From Rathayibacter sp. VKM Ac-2857 (lineage in GTDB: Bacteria; Actinomycetota; Actinomycetes; Actinomycetales; Microbacteriaceae): a DNA stretch of 64,000 nucleotides. A model generated the notes under the pieces. The model saw only the letters and a program-made list of their open reading frames with translations, made no database searches and had not been told where the DNA came from. A program made the position numbers and the translations under genes. Location of the stretch: assembly GCF_013205025.1 (NCBI RefSeq), contig NZ_JABMLE010000002.1, forward strand, positions 721,675 through 785,674, written 5' to 3'. Positions 6,654 to 16,151 of the stretch are shown piece after piece (the stretch's first letter is position 1; each line of letters begins with the position of its first letter).

Positions 6654-9346
6654 GGCGCGACCATCCGGCCGCCGGCGAGGATCGACTCCGCCCAGCGCGC
6701 GAGCGCGGCCCGGTCGATCTTGGAGTTGTGCCGGATGTCGGTGGGCAGCGCCGGCACGACGAGCACGGCCGCGACCGGTGCGCCCACGGCCGCGCGGACC
6801 TCGGCGGCGAGCTCCTCGGAGGCGAGCTGCGTGCGGCGGGCGCCCTCGTGCCGCTCGACGACCGCGACGAGCTGCGCGACTCCGCGGGGCCCGACGCCGA
6901 CGATCGCGGCGCGGGAGACGGCGGCGACGCGCGCCTCGATCCGCTGCTCCGGCCCGACGGGCGTCACGACGCCGTCGGCGGTGACGATCATGTGCGGCAG
7001 GCGGCCCTCGACCCAGAGCCGGCCGTCGGCGTCGATCCGCCCGACGTCGCCGGTGCGGTGCCAGCGCTCACCTGCGACGGCGCCGACGCGCGCGGCGCGG
7101 TCGGTCAGCCAGAGCCGCTCGTAGTGGTCCTCGACGTGCCCGGCCGAGACGACGATCTCGCCGGTGACGCCGACGAGCTCGGCCGGCTCGGGAGCCGCCT
7201 GTCCGTCGTCGTCGAGCGGCGCGATCCGGAGGCGGACGCCGGCGGCCGGCACCCCCACGCACACTCCCCCGCGCGGATCGTCGTCCGCGGCGGCCGCGCG
7301 GATGCCCTCGAGCGACGCGTCGGTGAGCAGCAGCCCCTCGGTCATCCCGTAGGGCGTGCGGGCCGACGCGTTCGGCATCAGCGCCTGGGCCTGCGCGAGC
7401 AGTCCCTCGGCGACGGGGGCGCCGGCCGAGAGGAAGGTGCGGACGCCGGCGAGCGCGCGGTGGTCGTCGGCGTCGAGGTCGCCGGCGGTGGCGACCACGT
7501 TGGCGAGCGCGGCGGGCGAGAGGAAGAGGACGGTCGCGTCGACGCGCGCCGCTGCGGCCGCCACCGCCCGCGCGGTCAGCGTGCGCGGGGAGGTGACGTC
7601 CATGTCCGGCGTCGCGGAGCGGGTGCCGAGCGCCGGGCCGAGCAGGGCGAACGGCGCGAAGCCGGCGACGAGCCCGGTCCCCGGTCCGATGCCGTACTGC
7701 CGGGCGAGTGCGTCGCGCACCCCGGCGAGCTGGCGGTGCGTGTAGACGACGCCCTTCGCCGGTCCGGTCGAGCCGGAGGTGAAGAGGATCGCGGCGGTCG
7801 CGTCGGCCGCGGGCGGCTCGCCGAGCGCTTCGGCGGAGGCTGCCAGTTCCGCACGGCCGAGCTCGATCAGCTGCCCGAGCGAGGTGTCGACGCCGAGCGC
7901 GAGGGCGGAGGCGCGCGGCAGCGTCTGCGTCGAGACGCGACCGCCCGGCCAGCCGAGCGCCCGGGCGACGGTGAGCCCCGGCAGCGCCCCGACGACGAGG
8001 TCCGGCCAGGCGCCGCGGACGGCGCGGGTCAGCCCGCGCAGGCCGAGGCCCGCGTCGGCGACGACCACGACGGCCCCGATCCGCAGGCAGGCGTAGAGCA
8101 GGGCGGTGAGGTCGGCGCCGGGCGGCACGAGCAGCGAGACGCGGTCGCCGGGCGCGACTCCCGAGGCGCGGAGCCCCGCGGCCAGCTCGCGGACCCGCCG
8201 CGAGAGCAGCCGCCAGGACACGGAGCGCGGGCCGCCTCCCCCGGGCGGCGCCATCTCGACCAGCGCGAGCGAGTCGTCCTCGACCCGCTCGTCGAGGTGC
8301 CGCCAGAGCGGCTCGATCGGCACCGTCGGGCGGTGCACGTCGGGCGCCTGGACGCCCGCGGTGACGTCGCCGAGCCAGGTGAGGACCGCGGCGGAGTAGT
8401 CGACGTCCTCCGCGAGCAGGTGGCCGGTGCCCTCGAAGCGGTGCACCTGCGCGTGCGGGAGGCGGTCGACGAGGTCGTCGAGGTAGCGGTCCGAGAAGAT
8501 CGGGTCCAGCGGGCCCCAGAGCAGCAGCGCGGGGGTCTCGAGCGCGCGGACTCCGGACGCGATCCGCTCCAGCTCGGCGTGGCTCGGGTGCGCGGGGCCG
8601 ACCGGGATGTCGGCGACGAACCCGCCGACGCCGCCGCGTCGCTCCGCCGAGCGGTAGGGGGCGCGGTAGCCGTCCTTGACGGCCTTCGGGATCGCGGGGT
8701 GCCCGAGGGCGAGCGTCGTCTCGAGGAACGCGGGCGTTCCGACCGTGGAGGCACCGAGCACGCCCGAGGCGAGGGCGAGCCGCAGCGGCGCGGGGATCGG
8801 CGCGTCGGCCGGCTGGTGGATCGCGGTGTTGAGCAGCATCGTGCCGCGCAGGAGCCCCGGGTGGTCGACCGCCCAGCCGAGCGAGACGACTCCGCCCCAG
8901 TCGTGGCCGAGGGTGACGACGTCGGTCAGGCCGAGCACGTCGGTGAGGTTCGACAGCTCGCGGACGCGGTCGGCGAGGGCGTGCAGCTCGCCGGTGCGCT
9001 CGGAGAAGCCCATCTCGAGCTGGTCGACGGCGACGACGCGCCAGGCCGGCTCACCGCGGCGGGCGGCGGCCACGGTGGCGGCGGCGAGGGCACGCCAGAG
9101 GTAGGACCAGGTCGGGTTGCCGTGCACGCAGAGGATCGTGCCGAGCGGCTCGGCGTCCCCCAGCGCGTCGGCGGTGTCGAGCAGGTGCCAGCGGCGCGGG
9201 ACGCCGTGCGCGTCGGGCGCGTCGACGAGGCGCGACCAGGACGGATCGAGGCCGTCCAGTCCCGCCGGCGGCAGCTCCGCCGCCGAGGTCGAGCCGAGCG
9301 CGCGGCGGATCCTGGCGGCCGGGTGCCGGCCGGCGGCGGCGCTCAC
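6650..9346 (-). CDS. oleBC: OleBC fusion: beta-lactone decarboxylase plus beta-lactone synthetase
   Basis: The 898-residue protein has two domains. Residues 1 to about 330 are an alpha/beta hydrolase of the haloalkane-dehalogenase type, with HGNPTW (75-80), nucleophile Asp149 in GHDWGG and a C-terminal His309 in EGTGHLL. This matches OleB, which decarboxylates a beta-lactone to a cis-olefin. Residues from about 340 to 898 are an AMP-dependent synthetase with FTSGSTGPAKG (522-532) and RTGDVGR. This matches OleC, which closes the beta-hydroxy acid to the beta-lactone. Fused OleBC is known from actinobacteria such as Micrococcus luteus. The gene overlaps oleA and oleD by four bases each. Confidence 0.9.
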   Translation of the reverse strand: MSAAAGRHPAARIRRALGSTSAAELPPAGLDGLDPSWSRLVDAPDAHGVPRRWHLLDTADALGDAEPLGTILCVHGNPTWSYLWRALAAATVAAARRGEPAWRVVAVDQLEMGFSERTGELHALADRVRELSNLTDVLGLTDVVTLGHDWGGVVSLGWAVDHPGLLRGTMLLNTAIHQPADAPIPAPLRLALASGVLGASTVGTPAFLETTLALGHPAIPKAVKDGYRAPYRSAERRGGVGGFVADIPVGPAHPSHAELERIASGVRALETPALLLWGPLDPIFSDRYLDDLVDRLPHAQVHRFEGTGHLLAEDVDYSAAVLTWLGDVTAGVQAPDVHRPTVPIEPLWRHLDERVEDDSLALVEMAPPGGGGPRSVSWRLLSRRVRELAAGLRASGVAPGDRVSLLVPPGADLTALLYACLRIGAVVVVADAGLGLRGLTRAVRGAWPDLVVGALPGLTVARALGWPGGRVSTQTLPRASALALGVDTSLGQLIELGRAELAASAEALGEPPAADATAAILFTSGSTGPAKGVVYTHRQLAGVRDALARQYGIGPGTGLVAGFAPFALLGPALGTRSATPDMDVTSPRTLTARAVAAAAARVDATVLFLSPAALANVVATAGDLDADDHRALAGVRTFLSAGAPVAEGLLAQAQALMPNASARTPYGMTEGLLLTDASLEGIRAAAADDDPRGGVCVGVPAAGVRLRIAPLDDDGQAAPEPAELVGVTGEIVVSAGHVEDHYERLWLTDRAARVGAVAGERWHRTGDVGRIDADGRLWVEGRLPHMIVTADGVVTPVGPEQRIEARVAAVSRAAIVGVGPRGVAQLVAVVERHEGARRTQLASEELAAEVRAAVGAPVAAVLVVPALPTDIRHNSKIDRAALARWAESILAGGRMVAP

Positions 9347-10365
9347 CAGGCGATCTCGAGCATCGCGGTGTTGATGCCGGAGCCGACGCCCAGCAGCAGG
9401 ACGCGGTGGCCCGGCTCGAGGGTCTTCGACTCCTGCGCGAGGGTGATCGGGATCGACGCGGGGCCGACGTTGCCGAGCGTCGGGTAGGTGGTGGGCACCA
9501 GCTCGGGGTCGATGCCGACGGCCTTCACGAAGGCGTTGGTGTGCACGTCCGACACCTGATGCATGATGTAGCGGTCCATCCCGCCCCAGCTCCAGTCGCG
9601 CTTCGCCTCCTTCCAGGCGGAGACGACGAGCTCCATGCCGCCCTTGAGCAGCGCCTTCGCGTCGGTGAACATCCCGTCGACGCTGCCGACGCAGAGCTCG
9701 TTGAACTGGGTGGCCGCGCGGGTGATGCCGCCGAGGATCCGGTGGCCCTTGGGGTGCTCGTCGGCCGGGCCGAGGATCGCGGCCGCGGCGCCGGACCCGA
9801 GGGTCAGGCTCGCGAACTCGCTCATGAAGTCCTTGCGCTTGATGCCCTCGCGGCTGAGGCGCTCGATCGTGTTGACCTGGATCTCGTCGGCGTCCTCGCC
9901 GTCGATGATCATCGCGTACTTGATCTGCCCGGAGTCGATCAGCTGAGCCGCGAGCGTCATGCCGTTGACGAAGCCGAGGCAGGCGTTCGCGATGTCGAAG
10001 TTGATCGCGGAGGAGGGCAGGCCGAGCCCGTGGTGCAGGCGCACGGCGACCGAGGGCTCGAGGTGCTTGCGGGTGACCGAGGTGTTGATGATCAGCCCGA
10101 TCTGGTCGGGCCGGATGCCGGCCTCGGCCAGCGCGCGCTTGCCCGCCTCGATCGCGGCGCCGTCGAAGCCCTGCTCGGGGCCCCAGTTGCGCCGCTCCTG
10201 CACACCGGCGACGCGCTGGAGGAGTCCGGTGGGGAGTCGCAGCCGCTTCAGCGCCGGCGCCAGTCGCGCGTCGATCTCTTCCGACGTGGTCACCCGGGGG
10301 GCCATCGTGGTAGCGACGGACAGCAATGCGACGTTGCGGTGCGTGGTCGTTGCGTTTCCGTCCAA
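9343..10365 (-). CDS. oleA: OleA, thiolase-fold acyl-CoA head-to-head condensing enzyme
   Basis: This 340-residue protein belongs to the FabH/thiolase superfamily. The nucleophile is Cys129 in NFDIANACLGFVNGM, with downstream HQVSDVHT and a TLGNVGPASIP block holding the catalytic His and Asn. OleA condenses two fatty acyl-CoAs to a 2-alkyl-3-keto acid, the first step of long-chain olefin synthesis. FabH III alone would be the alternative, but the next two overlapping genes are OleBC and OleD. The start is a TTG at 10365 preceded by AGGGAG. No ATG gives a better start. It is the promoter-proximal gene of the operon. Confidence 0.9.
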   Translation of the reverse strand: MDGNATTTHRNVALLSVATTMAPRVTTSEEIDARLAPALKRLRLPTGLLQRVAGVQERRNWGPEQGFDGAAIEAGKRALAEAGIRPDQIGLIINTSVTRKHLEPSVAVRLHHGLGLPSSAINFDIANACLGFVNGMTLAAQLIDSGQIKYAMIIDGEDADEIQVNTIERLSREGIKRKDFMSEFASLTLGSGAAAAILGPADEHPKGHRILGGITRAATQFNELCVGSVDGMFTDAKALLKGGMELVVSAWKEAKRDWSWGGMDRYIMHQVSDVHTNAFVKAVGIDPELVPTTYPTLGNVGPASIPITLAQESKTLEPGHRVLLLGVGSGINTAMLEIAW

Positions 10366-10591
10366 CGGAACTCCCTATCGAGTTGTCGATCTCGGCATGT
10401 GCCCCCGTGATTTTACGCTGTCGTTCCCCCGACGCTTGCTGGACACCGGCTGGACGCCAGCGACATGCACACTCCGGGGGCCTGCTGCGCGCTCTGGCGC
10501 GGAATCGCGCGCGTTCTCGACGGTGTCCTCCGGGGTGGCCACAGGCGACCCTCCGGTGTCAACCACCCGGCGCTCGGCAGCGGGAGTCGCG

Positions 10592-12193
10592 TCAGGTCCC
10601 CATCGCCCAGGGCTCGCGGTCGCCGCGGAGGCGGGCGGCGAGCGCCATCGCCTGCTCGTCGGTGAGGGTGGCGACGTAGTCGACGACGCCGCGGGCGCGG
10701 CCGAGGCGCTGCAGCGACTCCGCGTCGACGCGCGGGCGGCCGCGCTCGCCGGCCGGCAGCCAGTCGGGGCGGTCGGCGCGCAGGCGGAAGTAGCCGTCGG
10801 TCGCCAGCTCGATGAGGTCGAGCAGCTTCTGCGGGGCGCGCGGGCCGTCACGCGGATCGTCCAGCCAGGCGTCGAGGTGGGTGACCAGCGTCCCGAGCAC
10901 CTGCGACTGGCCGCGCTGGTAGGTCGCGAAGTCGGGCCGGTCGATCACGAAGCGGGTGTGCACGAACTTCAGCACCGCGACGTCGTGCCAGGCGTCGGGC
11001 AGGAGGGTCAGGTGCCCCGAGCGCACGTTCGGCTCGGCGAGCACGAGCACCGAGCGCTGCAGCCGCCCGATCCAGGAGGAGACGAACGACTCGATCGCCC
11101 GCTCGGTGCGGGTGGAGCCGTCGAACGGCACCGCGAGCAGCCCCTCCACCAGCTCGGCCGAGACGCGCTCGACGGAGGAGCGGAAGTGCTCGTCGCTGGC
11201 GATCCACGGGTCGCGCGCCACCAGCCTCCGCCGCAGCATCTCCAGCGAGTGGCCGGGCGCCCGCGCCCAGAGCTCGTCCGCGTCGAGGGCGGCCAGGGCG
11301 TTCTGCTCGCGGAGGAACGCCCGGAACTCGACAGCCACAGCCGCCTGCTGCAGCACGCCCGCGCGGTAGAAGTCGTCGAGGTCGTGCAGCGAGTAGGCGA
11401 TGTCGTCGGCGACGTCCATCACCGAGCACTCCAGCGTCTGCTGCCAGGGCGCGATCGCGGTGAAGCCGGTGCGGGAGTCGAGCAGGTCGTCGAGGTCGAG
11501 GGTGTAGGCCGAGAACTTGGGCGGCGCTGTCTCCCAGCGGCTGGCGGTCGAGCCGCGCGGCAGCTCGGTCGGGTCGGCGGTCTCGAGGTCCGGGCGGCAG
11601 ACCGTGCGGCCCCACGGGTACTTGAGCACCGCGGCGCGGGAGGCGGCGGTGAGGTTGAGCCCCGCCTCGACCGTCTCGCAGACGTCGAGCTCGGAGAGGA
11701 TCCGGAACGACTGCGCGTTGCCCTCGAAGCCCTCCTCGAGGCCGAGCTTCTCGCGGGCGAGGCGGTCGAGCGCCTGCTCGCCGAGGTGCCCGAACGGCGG
11801 GTGGCCGAGGTCGTGCGCGCTGGCCGCGGCCTGCACCACGACCGGGTCGCAGCCGCCGAGGCGCTCGACCAGCTCGCGCTGGGCGGTGTCGGTGGTGGTC
11901 AGCTGCATCGCGATCGCGCGGGCGACGGCGGTGACCTTGATGGAGTGGGTCAGCCGGTTGTGCACGACCTGGCCGACGCCGGAGGGCGAGATGACCTGCG
12001 TGACCGCGGAGAGCCGGGCGAAGTAGGGCGAGAAGCGGATCCGCTCGAGGTCGACCCGGTACTCCGGGAACTCCTCGCCGGTGGCGAAGCGGTCGACGGG
12101 CTCCGGAGTGCGCCGGTCGCGGCGGGTGTCGTGCGCCCGGTCGTCCGTGTGCGCGCGGTCGGTGTGGGGCAGTGCCGGTGTCGCCTCGTGCAT
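10592..12193 (-). CDS. dgt: Deoxyguanosinetriphosphate triphosphohydrolase-like protein
   Basis: This is a 533-residue HD-domain enzyme expected to hydrolyse dGTP/dNTPs to the nucleoside and tripolyphosphate. Metal ligands are visible in order: the His in RLTHS (80-84), HD at 127-128 in SAHDLGHPPFGHLGEQ, and a later Asp in VMDVADDIAYSLHDLDD. The N-terminal 40 residues are polar and probably disordered. The length fits the actinobacterial dGTPase-like group. It ends 226 bases from oleA on the same strand. That gap belongs to the oleA promoter region and holds no gene I can support. Confidence 0.92.
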   Translation of the reverse strand: MHEATPALPHTDRAHTDDRAHDTRRDRRTPEPVDRFATGEEFPEYRVDLERIRFSPYFARLSAVTQVISPSGVGQVVHNRLTHSIKVTAVARAIAMQLTTTDTAQRELVERLGGCDPVVVQAAASAHDLGHPPFGHLGEQALDRLAREKLGLEEGFEGNAQSFRILSELDVCETVEAGLNLTAASRAAVLKYPWGRTVCRPDLETADPTELPRGSTASRWETAPPKFSAYTLDLDDLLDSRTGFTAIAPWQQTLECSVMDVADDIAYSLHDLDDFYRAGVLQQAAVAVEFRAFLREQNALAALDADELWARAPGHSLEMLRRRLVARDPWIASDEHFRSSVERVSAELVEGLLAVPFDGSTRTERAIESFVSSWIGRLQRSVLVLAEPNVRSGHLTLLPDAWHDVAVLKFVHTRFVIDRPDFATYQRGQSQVLGTLVTHLDAWLDDPRDGPRAPQKLLDLIELATDGYFRLRADRPDWLPAGERGRPRVDAESLQRLGRARGVVDYVATLTDEQAMALAARLRGDREPWAMGT

Positions 12194-12202
12194 GGGCCCA
12201 CC

Positions 12203-12637
12203 CTACGGGCGGAGCTCCCCCGGCTCCCCGCGGCCCGGCTCGTCCCGCCCCGACTCGTCCCGCTCGAAGCGACCGCGAGGCGCCACCGCGATCAGCACGG
12301 CGGCGGCCACGACCGCGCCGAGGACGTACGCGGCGATGTCGAGCCAGGAGAAGGTGCTGCCGACGACGAGGCGCAGCGGCGGCCACAGCTCGACCAAGCG
12401 GGCGGCCGCTCCGATCGCCTGGAGCTGCTCCATCGCGATCGACCAGGCCAGCGCGACACCCGCGGCGGTCACCGCCGGGAGCCGCGGCAGCAGCACGCAG
12501 ACGAGCAGCGCGACGAGCACGACGTAGAGGACGCTGCCGGCGAGGTCGGCGAACAGGCCGACCAGGAGGAAGCGCAGTGCGAGGCCGAGCGCGAGCGCGC
12601 CGAGGGCCGCGAGCGCGAACGGCAGCCGGGCCCTCAT
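12203..12637 (-). CDS. DUF2809-like small membrane protein
   Basis: The 144-residue protein has four predicted membrane segments (about residues 6-30, 34-52, 56-74 and 100-122) and a charged C-terminal tail rich in Arg, Asp, Glu and Gly. WSIAMEQLQAI and TFSWLDIAAYVLGAV resemble the DUF2809/VanZ-like membrane families. The ATG at 12637 is chosen because it overlaps the stop of the upstream gene by four bases, a typical operon junction. The function is unknown. Confidence 0.7.
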   Translation of the reverse strand: MRARLPFALAALGALALGLALRFLLVGLFADLAGSVLYVVLVALLVCVLLPRLPAVTAAGVALAWSIAMEQLQAIGAAARLVELWPPLRLVVGSTFSWLDIAAYVLGAVVAAAVLIAVAPRGRFERDESGRDEPGRGEPGELRP

Positions 12638-13317
12638 CGCGCCTCGCGGGCGCGGCGCACCCGGTCGAGGGCGAGGAGGAAGGTGCGGTCGTCGGCGACG
12701 GTCCAGCCGAGCGGCCCGGGGGAGGCGACCACGAGCGGCACCAGCACGCGGCGGCGCGCCCGCGCGGCGAGGGCGGCGGCGGAGGCGCGGGCCGCGTCGG
12801 AGACCAGGCCCCGGAAGCCCTGCCCCGCGGCGGCCCCCCGCTCCGGCCGTGCCGCCAGCACGGAGAGCACGACGGCCCGGACGCGGAACGCCCCGTGCGC
12901 GACCGTGCCGACCTCGACCGAGAGCACGTCGGTCCAGTCCGCGATGGCCAGCGCGTCGGCGCGCTCCCCGGCGAGCGCCGGTCCGTCGACACCGAGGGTG
13001 ACGACGCCCGTGGCGTCCGGCGCGACGGCGGCGGCCGGGGCCGCGATCCGCCGCAGCGCCCGGTCGAACTCCCGTCCGCGCAGCAGCGCGATGCCGTCGG
13101 CGACGGCGGCGAACTCGGCCAGCCGCCGCCGGTTCTCCGGGGACGCCTGCCGCAGCTGCGCGGCGAGCGCGGCCCGCGCGCGGCGGACCTCGGCCGGCGA
13201 GGTGATCAGCGCGGTCGGCTCGAAGCGGCGGCGTGGCGGCAGCGGGTCGGAGGGCAGCGGATGCGCGGAGGCGTGCGGCGGCGGAGCGCCCCAGTCGGGT
13301 GTCTGTGCTGCGGCCAT
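12634..13317 (-). CDS. Hypothetical Ala/Arg-rich protein
   Basis: This 227-residue protein starts at an ATG (13317). It has a Pro-rich N-terminus (residues 1-30), an Ala/Arg-rich helical region (40-75) and a beta/alpha stretch with VVTLGVDGPALAGERADALAI. No catalytic motif was recognised. The frame has normal high-GC codon bias and overlaps the DUF2809-like gene by four bases, which supports it being real and co-transcribed. I do not recognise the family. Confidence 0.6.
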   Translation of the reverse strand: MAAAQTPDWGAPPPHASAHPLPSDPLPPRRRFEPTALITSPAEVRRARAALAAQLRQASPENRRRLAEFAAVADGIALLRGREFDRALRRIAAPAAAVAPDATGVVTLGVDGPALAGERADALAIADWTDVLSVEVGTVAHGAFRVRAVVLSVLAARPERGAAAGQGFRGLVSDAARASAAALAARARRRVLVPLVVASPGPLGWTVADDRTFLLALDRVRRAREAR

Positions 13318-13420
13318 GTCCCCTCCTCCGGCGCGCTCGGGATCGTGATCGTCCTCCGGAGATTCTCTCCCCTCGCGCCTCCGCCTTGCCCGCGAGAAGC
13401 GCCGGGTCTACGATGGGGAG

Positions 13421-13436
13421 TACCCCCGGGGGGTAT
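13421..13436. promoter_or_regulatory. CsoR-type copper operator upstream of copZ-copA
   Basis: The sequence tacccccggggggtat is a near-perfect palindrome of C and G runs flanked by TA, closely resembling CsoR operators in actinobacteria. It lies 41 bases before the copZ start. Copper release of CsoR would induce the operon. No csoR gene is in the window. Confidence 0.7.
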
Positions 13437-13476
13437 CTAGAACCGCCGGGCCCCCGCCCCACGCAAGGAGAACAGC

Positions 13477-13854
13477 ATGACCGCGCACCTCGACCTCGGA
13501 CTCACCGCCAAGGGCGCCGCCGGCGGATCCGGGGGTGGCTGCGGCTCGAGCGGCGCCTGCGCCTGCGGCGGCCACGCCTCCGCGCACGGTGGCCACGCCT
13601 CCGCGGGCGGTCGCCACGCCTCCGCGGGCGGCGCCTCCACGCAGAGCTTCGGCGTCGCCGGGATGACCTGCGAGCACTGCGTCCGCAGCGTCACCGAGGA
13701 GCTCGCCGCCTACCCCGAGGTCGACAGCGTCGACATCTCGCTCCTCCCCGACGGCGTCTCGACCGTCACCGTCGGCTCCTCCCGTCCGCTCGGCCGCGAG
13801 GAGATCGCCGCCGCCGTCGCCGACGCCGGGTACCGCCTCGCGCCGCTGGCCTGA
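13477..13854 (+). CDS. copZ: Copper chaperone with heavy-metal-associated domain
   Basis: The 125-residue protein carries a C-terminal HMA fold (residues 57-125) with the copper-binding GMTCEHC motif, Cys65 and Cys68. It should pass Cu(I) to the adjacent CopA ATPase. The N-terminal 53 residues are an unusual Gly/Cys/His-rich segment (GCGSSGACACGGH and repeated GGHAS), which may hold extra copper. AGGAG precedes the ATG at 13477. The copA start follows the stop after one base, so the two are co-translated. Plain CopZ proteins are about 70 residues, making this one long because of the metal-rich tail. Confidence 0.9.
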   Translation: MTAHLDLGLTAKGAAGGSGGGCGSSGACACGGHASAHGGHASAGGRHASAGGASTQSFGVAGMTCEHCVRSVTEELAAYPEVDSVDISLLPDGVSTVTVGSSRPLGREEIAAAVADAGYRLAPLA

Positions 13855-13855
13855 C

Positions 13856-16120
13856 GTGGCGGACGCAGCCCCGACCGGCCGCACAGAGGCACCCGCCGAG
13901 CTCGAGCTCGCGATCGGCGGGATGACCTGCGCGTCCTGCGTCGCCAAGGTCGAGCGCCGCCTGGACGCCCTCCCCGGCGTCCGCGCGAGCGTCAACCTCG
14001 CCCTCGAGCGCGCCACGCTCGCGCTGCCCGAGGGCACCACGGCCGCCGATGCGATCGCCGCGGTCGAGGCCGCCGGCTACACGGCGACGGTCACCGGAGC
14101 CGCGCCCGTCGCGGACGACGGCGCGGACGACGGCACCCCCTCCCGTGAGGAGGAGGCCGCCGAGGCCGAGCGCCGCGTCCTGCGCACCCGGCTCACCGTC
14201 TCGGCCCTGCTGGCCGCGCCGGTCGTGCTGCTGTCGATGATCCCCGCGCTGCAGTTCACGAACTGGCAGTGGCTCTGCCTCACCCTCGCCGCGCCCGTCG
14301 CGATCTGGGGCGCCTGGCCGTTCCACCGCACCGCCTGGCGGGCGCTGCGGCACGGCACGACCACGATGGACAGCCTGATCAGCCTCGGCACCACCGCCGC
14401 CTTCGCCTGGTCGCTCTACGCCCTCTTCCTCGGCGACGCCGGCCGCCCCGGGATGAGCATGCCCTTCGAGCTGCTCGGCACCCGCTCCGGCCACGACGAG
14501 ATCTACCTCGAGGTCGCCGCCGCGGTCCCCGTGCTGGTGCTGGCCGGCCGCTGGCTCGAGGCCCGCTCCAAGCGCGACGCCGGTGCCGCCCTGCGCGCGC
14601 TGCTGCGGCTCGGTGCGAAAGAGGCGACCCGCGTCGCGGCCGACGGCTCCGAGGAGCGCGTCCCCGCCGCCGCCCTCGCGGTCGGCGACCGCCTGCGCGT
14701 CCGGCCCGGCGAGGTCGTCGCCGCCGACGGCACCGTCCTCGACGGCTCGAGCGCCGTCGACGCGAGCCTGCTCACCGGCGAGAGCGTGCCGGTCGAGGTC
14801 GGCCCCGACTCCGTCGTCACCGGCGGCGTCCTCAACGCGCACGGCGTGCTCACCGTCCGGGTCGACCGCGTCGGCTCCGACACGACCCTGGCCCGCATGG
14901 GCCGCCTCGTCTCGCAGGCGCAGGCCGGCAAGGCGCGGGTGCAGCGTCTCGCCGACCGCGTCTCCGCCGTCTTCGTGCCGGTCGTCGTCGTGCTCGCGCT
15001 GGCGACCCTCGTCGGCTGGCTGCTCGCCGGAGCGGACCTCGCCGCCGCCGTCTCGCCCGCCGTCGCCGTGCTGATCGTCGCCTGCCCCTGCGCGCTCGGG
15101 CTCGCCACCCCCACCGCCGTCCTCGTCGGCACGGGCCGCGGCTCGCAGCTCGGCATCCTGATCCGCGGACCCGAGGTGCTCGAGACGAGCCGCCGCGTCG
15201 ACACCGTCGTCCTCGACAAGACCGGGACGCTCACCACCGGCGCCTTCACCGTCTCGGCGGCGAGCGACGACGAGTCGCTCCGCCTGCTCGCGGCCGTCGA
15301 GCGCGGTTCCGAGCACCCCCTCGCCGCGGCGATCGTGCGCGGCGCGGAGGAGCGCGGGCTGACCGTCCCGGAGGCGACCGGCTTCCGTGCGAGCGCCGGC
15401 TTCGGCGTCCGGGCCCGGGTCGACGGCCGCCTGGTCGTCGCCGGACGCCTGCGCTGGCTCGACGAGCAGTGGGGCTACGCGCCCGGCGACCTCGCCGCCC
15501 GCGCCGAGCAGGCCGCGGCCGACGGCGGGACCGTCGTCGGGATCGGCTGGGAGGGCGAGCTGCGCGGCTTCGCCGTCCTCCGCGACGAGCCGCGGCCCGA
15601 AGCGGCCCGCACCGTCGCGTCGCTCCGCTCTCGCGGACTGCGGGTGCTGATGCTCACCGGCGACAACCCGCGCGCGGCCTCGGCCGTCGCCGCCGCGGTC
15701 GGCCTCGACGAGGTCGTCGCCGAGGTGCTGCCGGAGGAGAAGCTCGCGGTGATCGAGCGCCTGCGCTCCGAGGGCCGCACGGTCGCCTTCGTCGGCGACG
15801 GCGTGAACGACGCGGCCGCCCTCGCCGCGGCCGACCTCGGCATCGCGATGGGCGCCGGCTCCGACGCGGCGATCGAGGCGAGCGATGTGACCCTCGTCGG
15901 GAACGATCTCGCCCGGGTGCCCGACGCGCTCCGACTCGGCCGGCGGACCCTCGGGGTCATCCGGGGCAACCTGTTCTGGGCGTTCGCCTACAACGTGGCG
16001 GCGATCCCGCTGGCGATGGCGGGCCTGCTCGGCCCGCTGGTCGCGGGGGCGGCGATGGCGTTCTCCAGCGTCTTCGTGGTGCTGAACAGCCTGCGGCTGC
16101 GCTCGTTCCGCGCGGAGTGA
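13856..16120 (+). CDS. copA: Cu(I)-translocating P1B-type ATPase
   Basis: This 754-residue heavy-metal ATPase exports Cu(I) across the cytoplasmic membrane. It has an N-terminal HMA domain with GGMTCASC (Cys25, Cys28) and the transmembrane CPC motif at 410-412, which is diagnostic of Cu/Ag transport. The phosphorylated Asp454 sits in DKTGTLT, and the hinge motif GDGVND is at 647-652. TGES appears as LTGES in the actuator domain. The GTG start lies one base after the copZ stop. The copper operator in front of copZ should control both genes. Confidence 0.93.
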   Translation: MADAAPTGRTEAPAELELAIGGMTCASCVAKVERRLDALPGVRASVNLALERATLALPEGTTAADAIAAVEAAGYTATVTGAAPVADDGADDGTPSREEEAAEAERRVLRTRLTVSALLAAPVVLLSMIPALQFTNWQWLCLTLAAPVAIWGAWPFHRTAWRALRHGTTTMDSLISLGTTAAFAWSLYALFLGDAGRPGMSMPFELLGTRSGHDEIYLEVAAAVPVLVLAGRWLEARSKRDAGAALRALLRLGAKEATRVAADGSEERVPAAALAVGDRLRVRPGEVVAADGTVLDGSSAVDASLLTGESVPVEVGPDSVVTGGVLNAHGVLTVRVDRVGSDTTLARMGRLVSQAQAGKARVQRLADRVSAVFVPVVVVLALATLVGWLLAGADLAAAVSPAVAVLIVACPCALGLATPTAVLVGTGRGSQLGILIRGPEVLETSRRVDTVVLDKTGTLTTGAFTVSAASDDESLRLLAAVERGSEHPLAAAIVRGAEERGLTVPEATGFRASAGFGVRARVDGRLVVAGRLRWLDEQWGYAPGDLAARAEQAAADGGTVVGIGWEGELRGFAVLRDEPRPEAARTVASLRSRGLRVLMLTGDNPRAASAVAAAVGLDEVVAEVLPEEKLAVIERLRSEGRTVAFVGDGVNDAAALAAADLGIAMGAGSDAAIEASDVTLVGNDLARVPDALRLGRRTLGVIRGNLFWAFAYNVAAIPLAMAGLLGPLVAGAAMAFSSVFVVLNSLRLRSFRAE

Positions 16121-16151
16121 CGTGCGCGGAGCGACGTGGTTGGCTGGGGGC

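Noticed and set aside
10366..10591. A gene between oleA and dgt
   Set aside because: Frames here are short or overlap both neighbours. The stretch looks like the oleA leader with an AGGGAG ribosome site and an AT-rich TAAAAT box near 10410.
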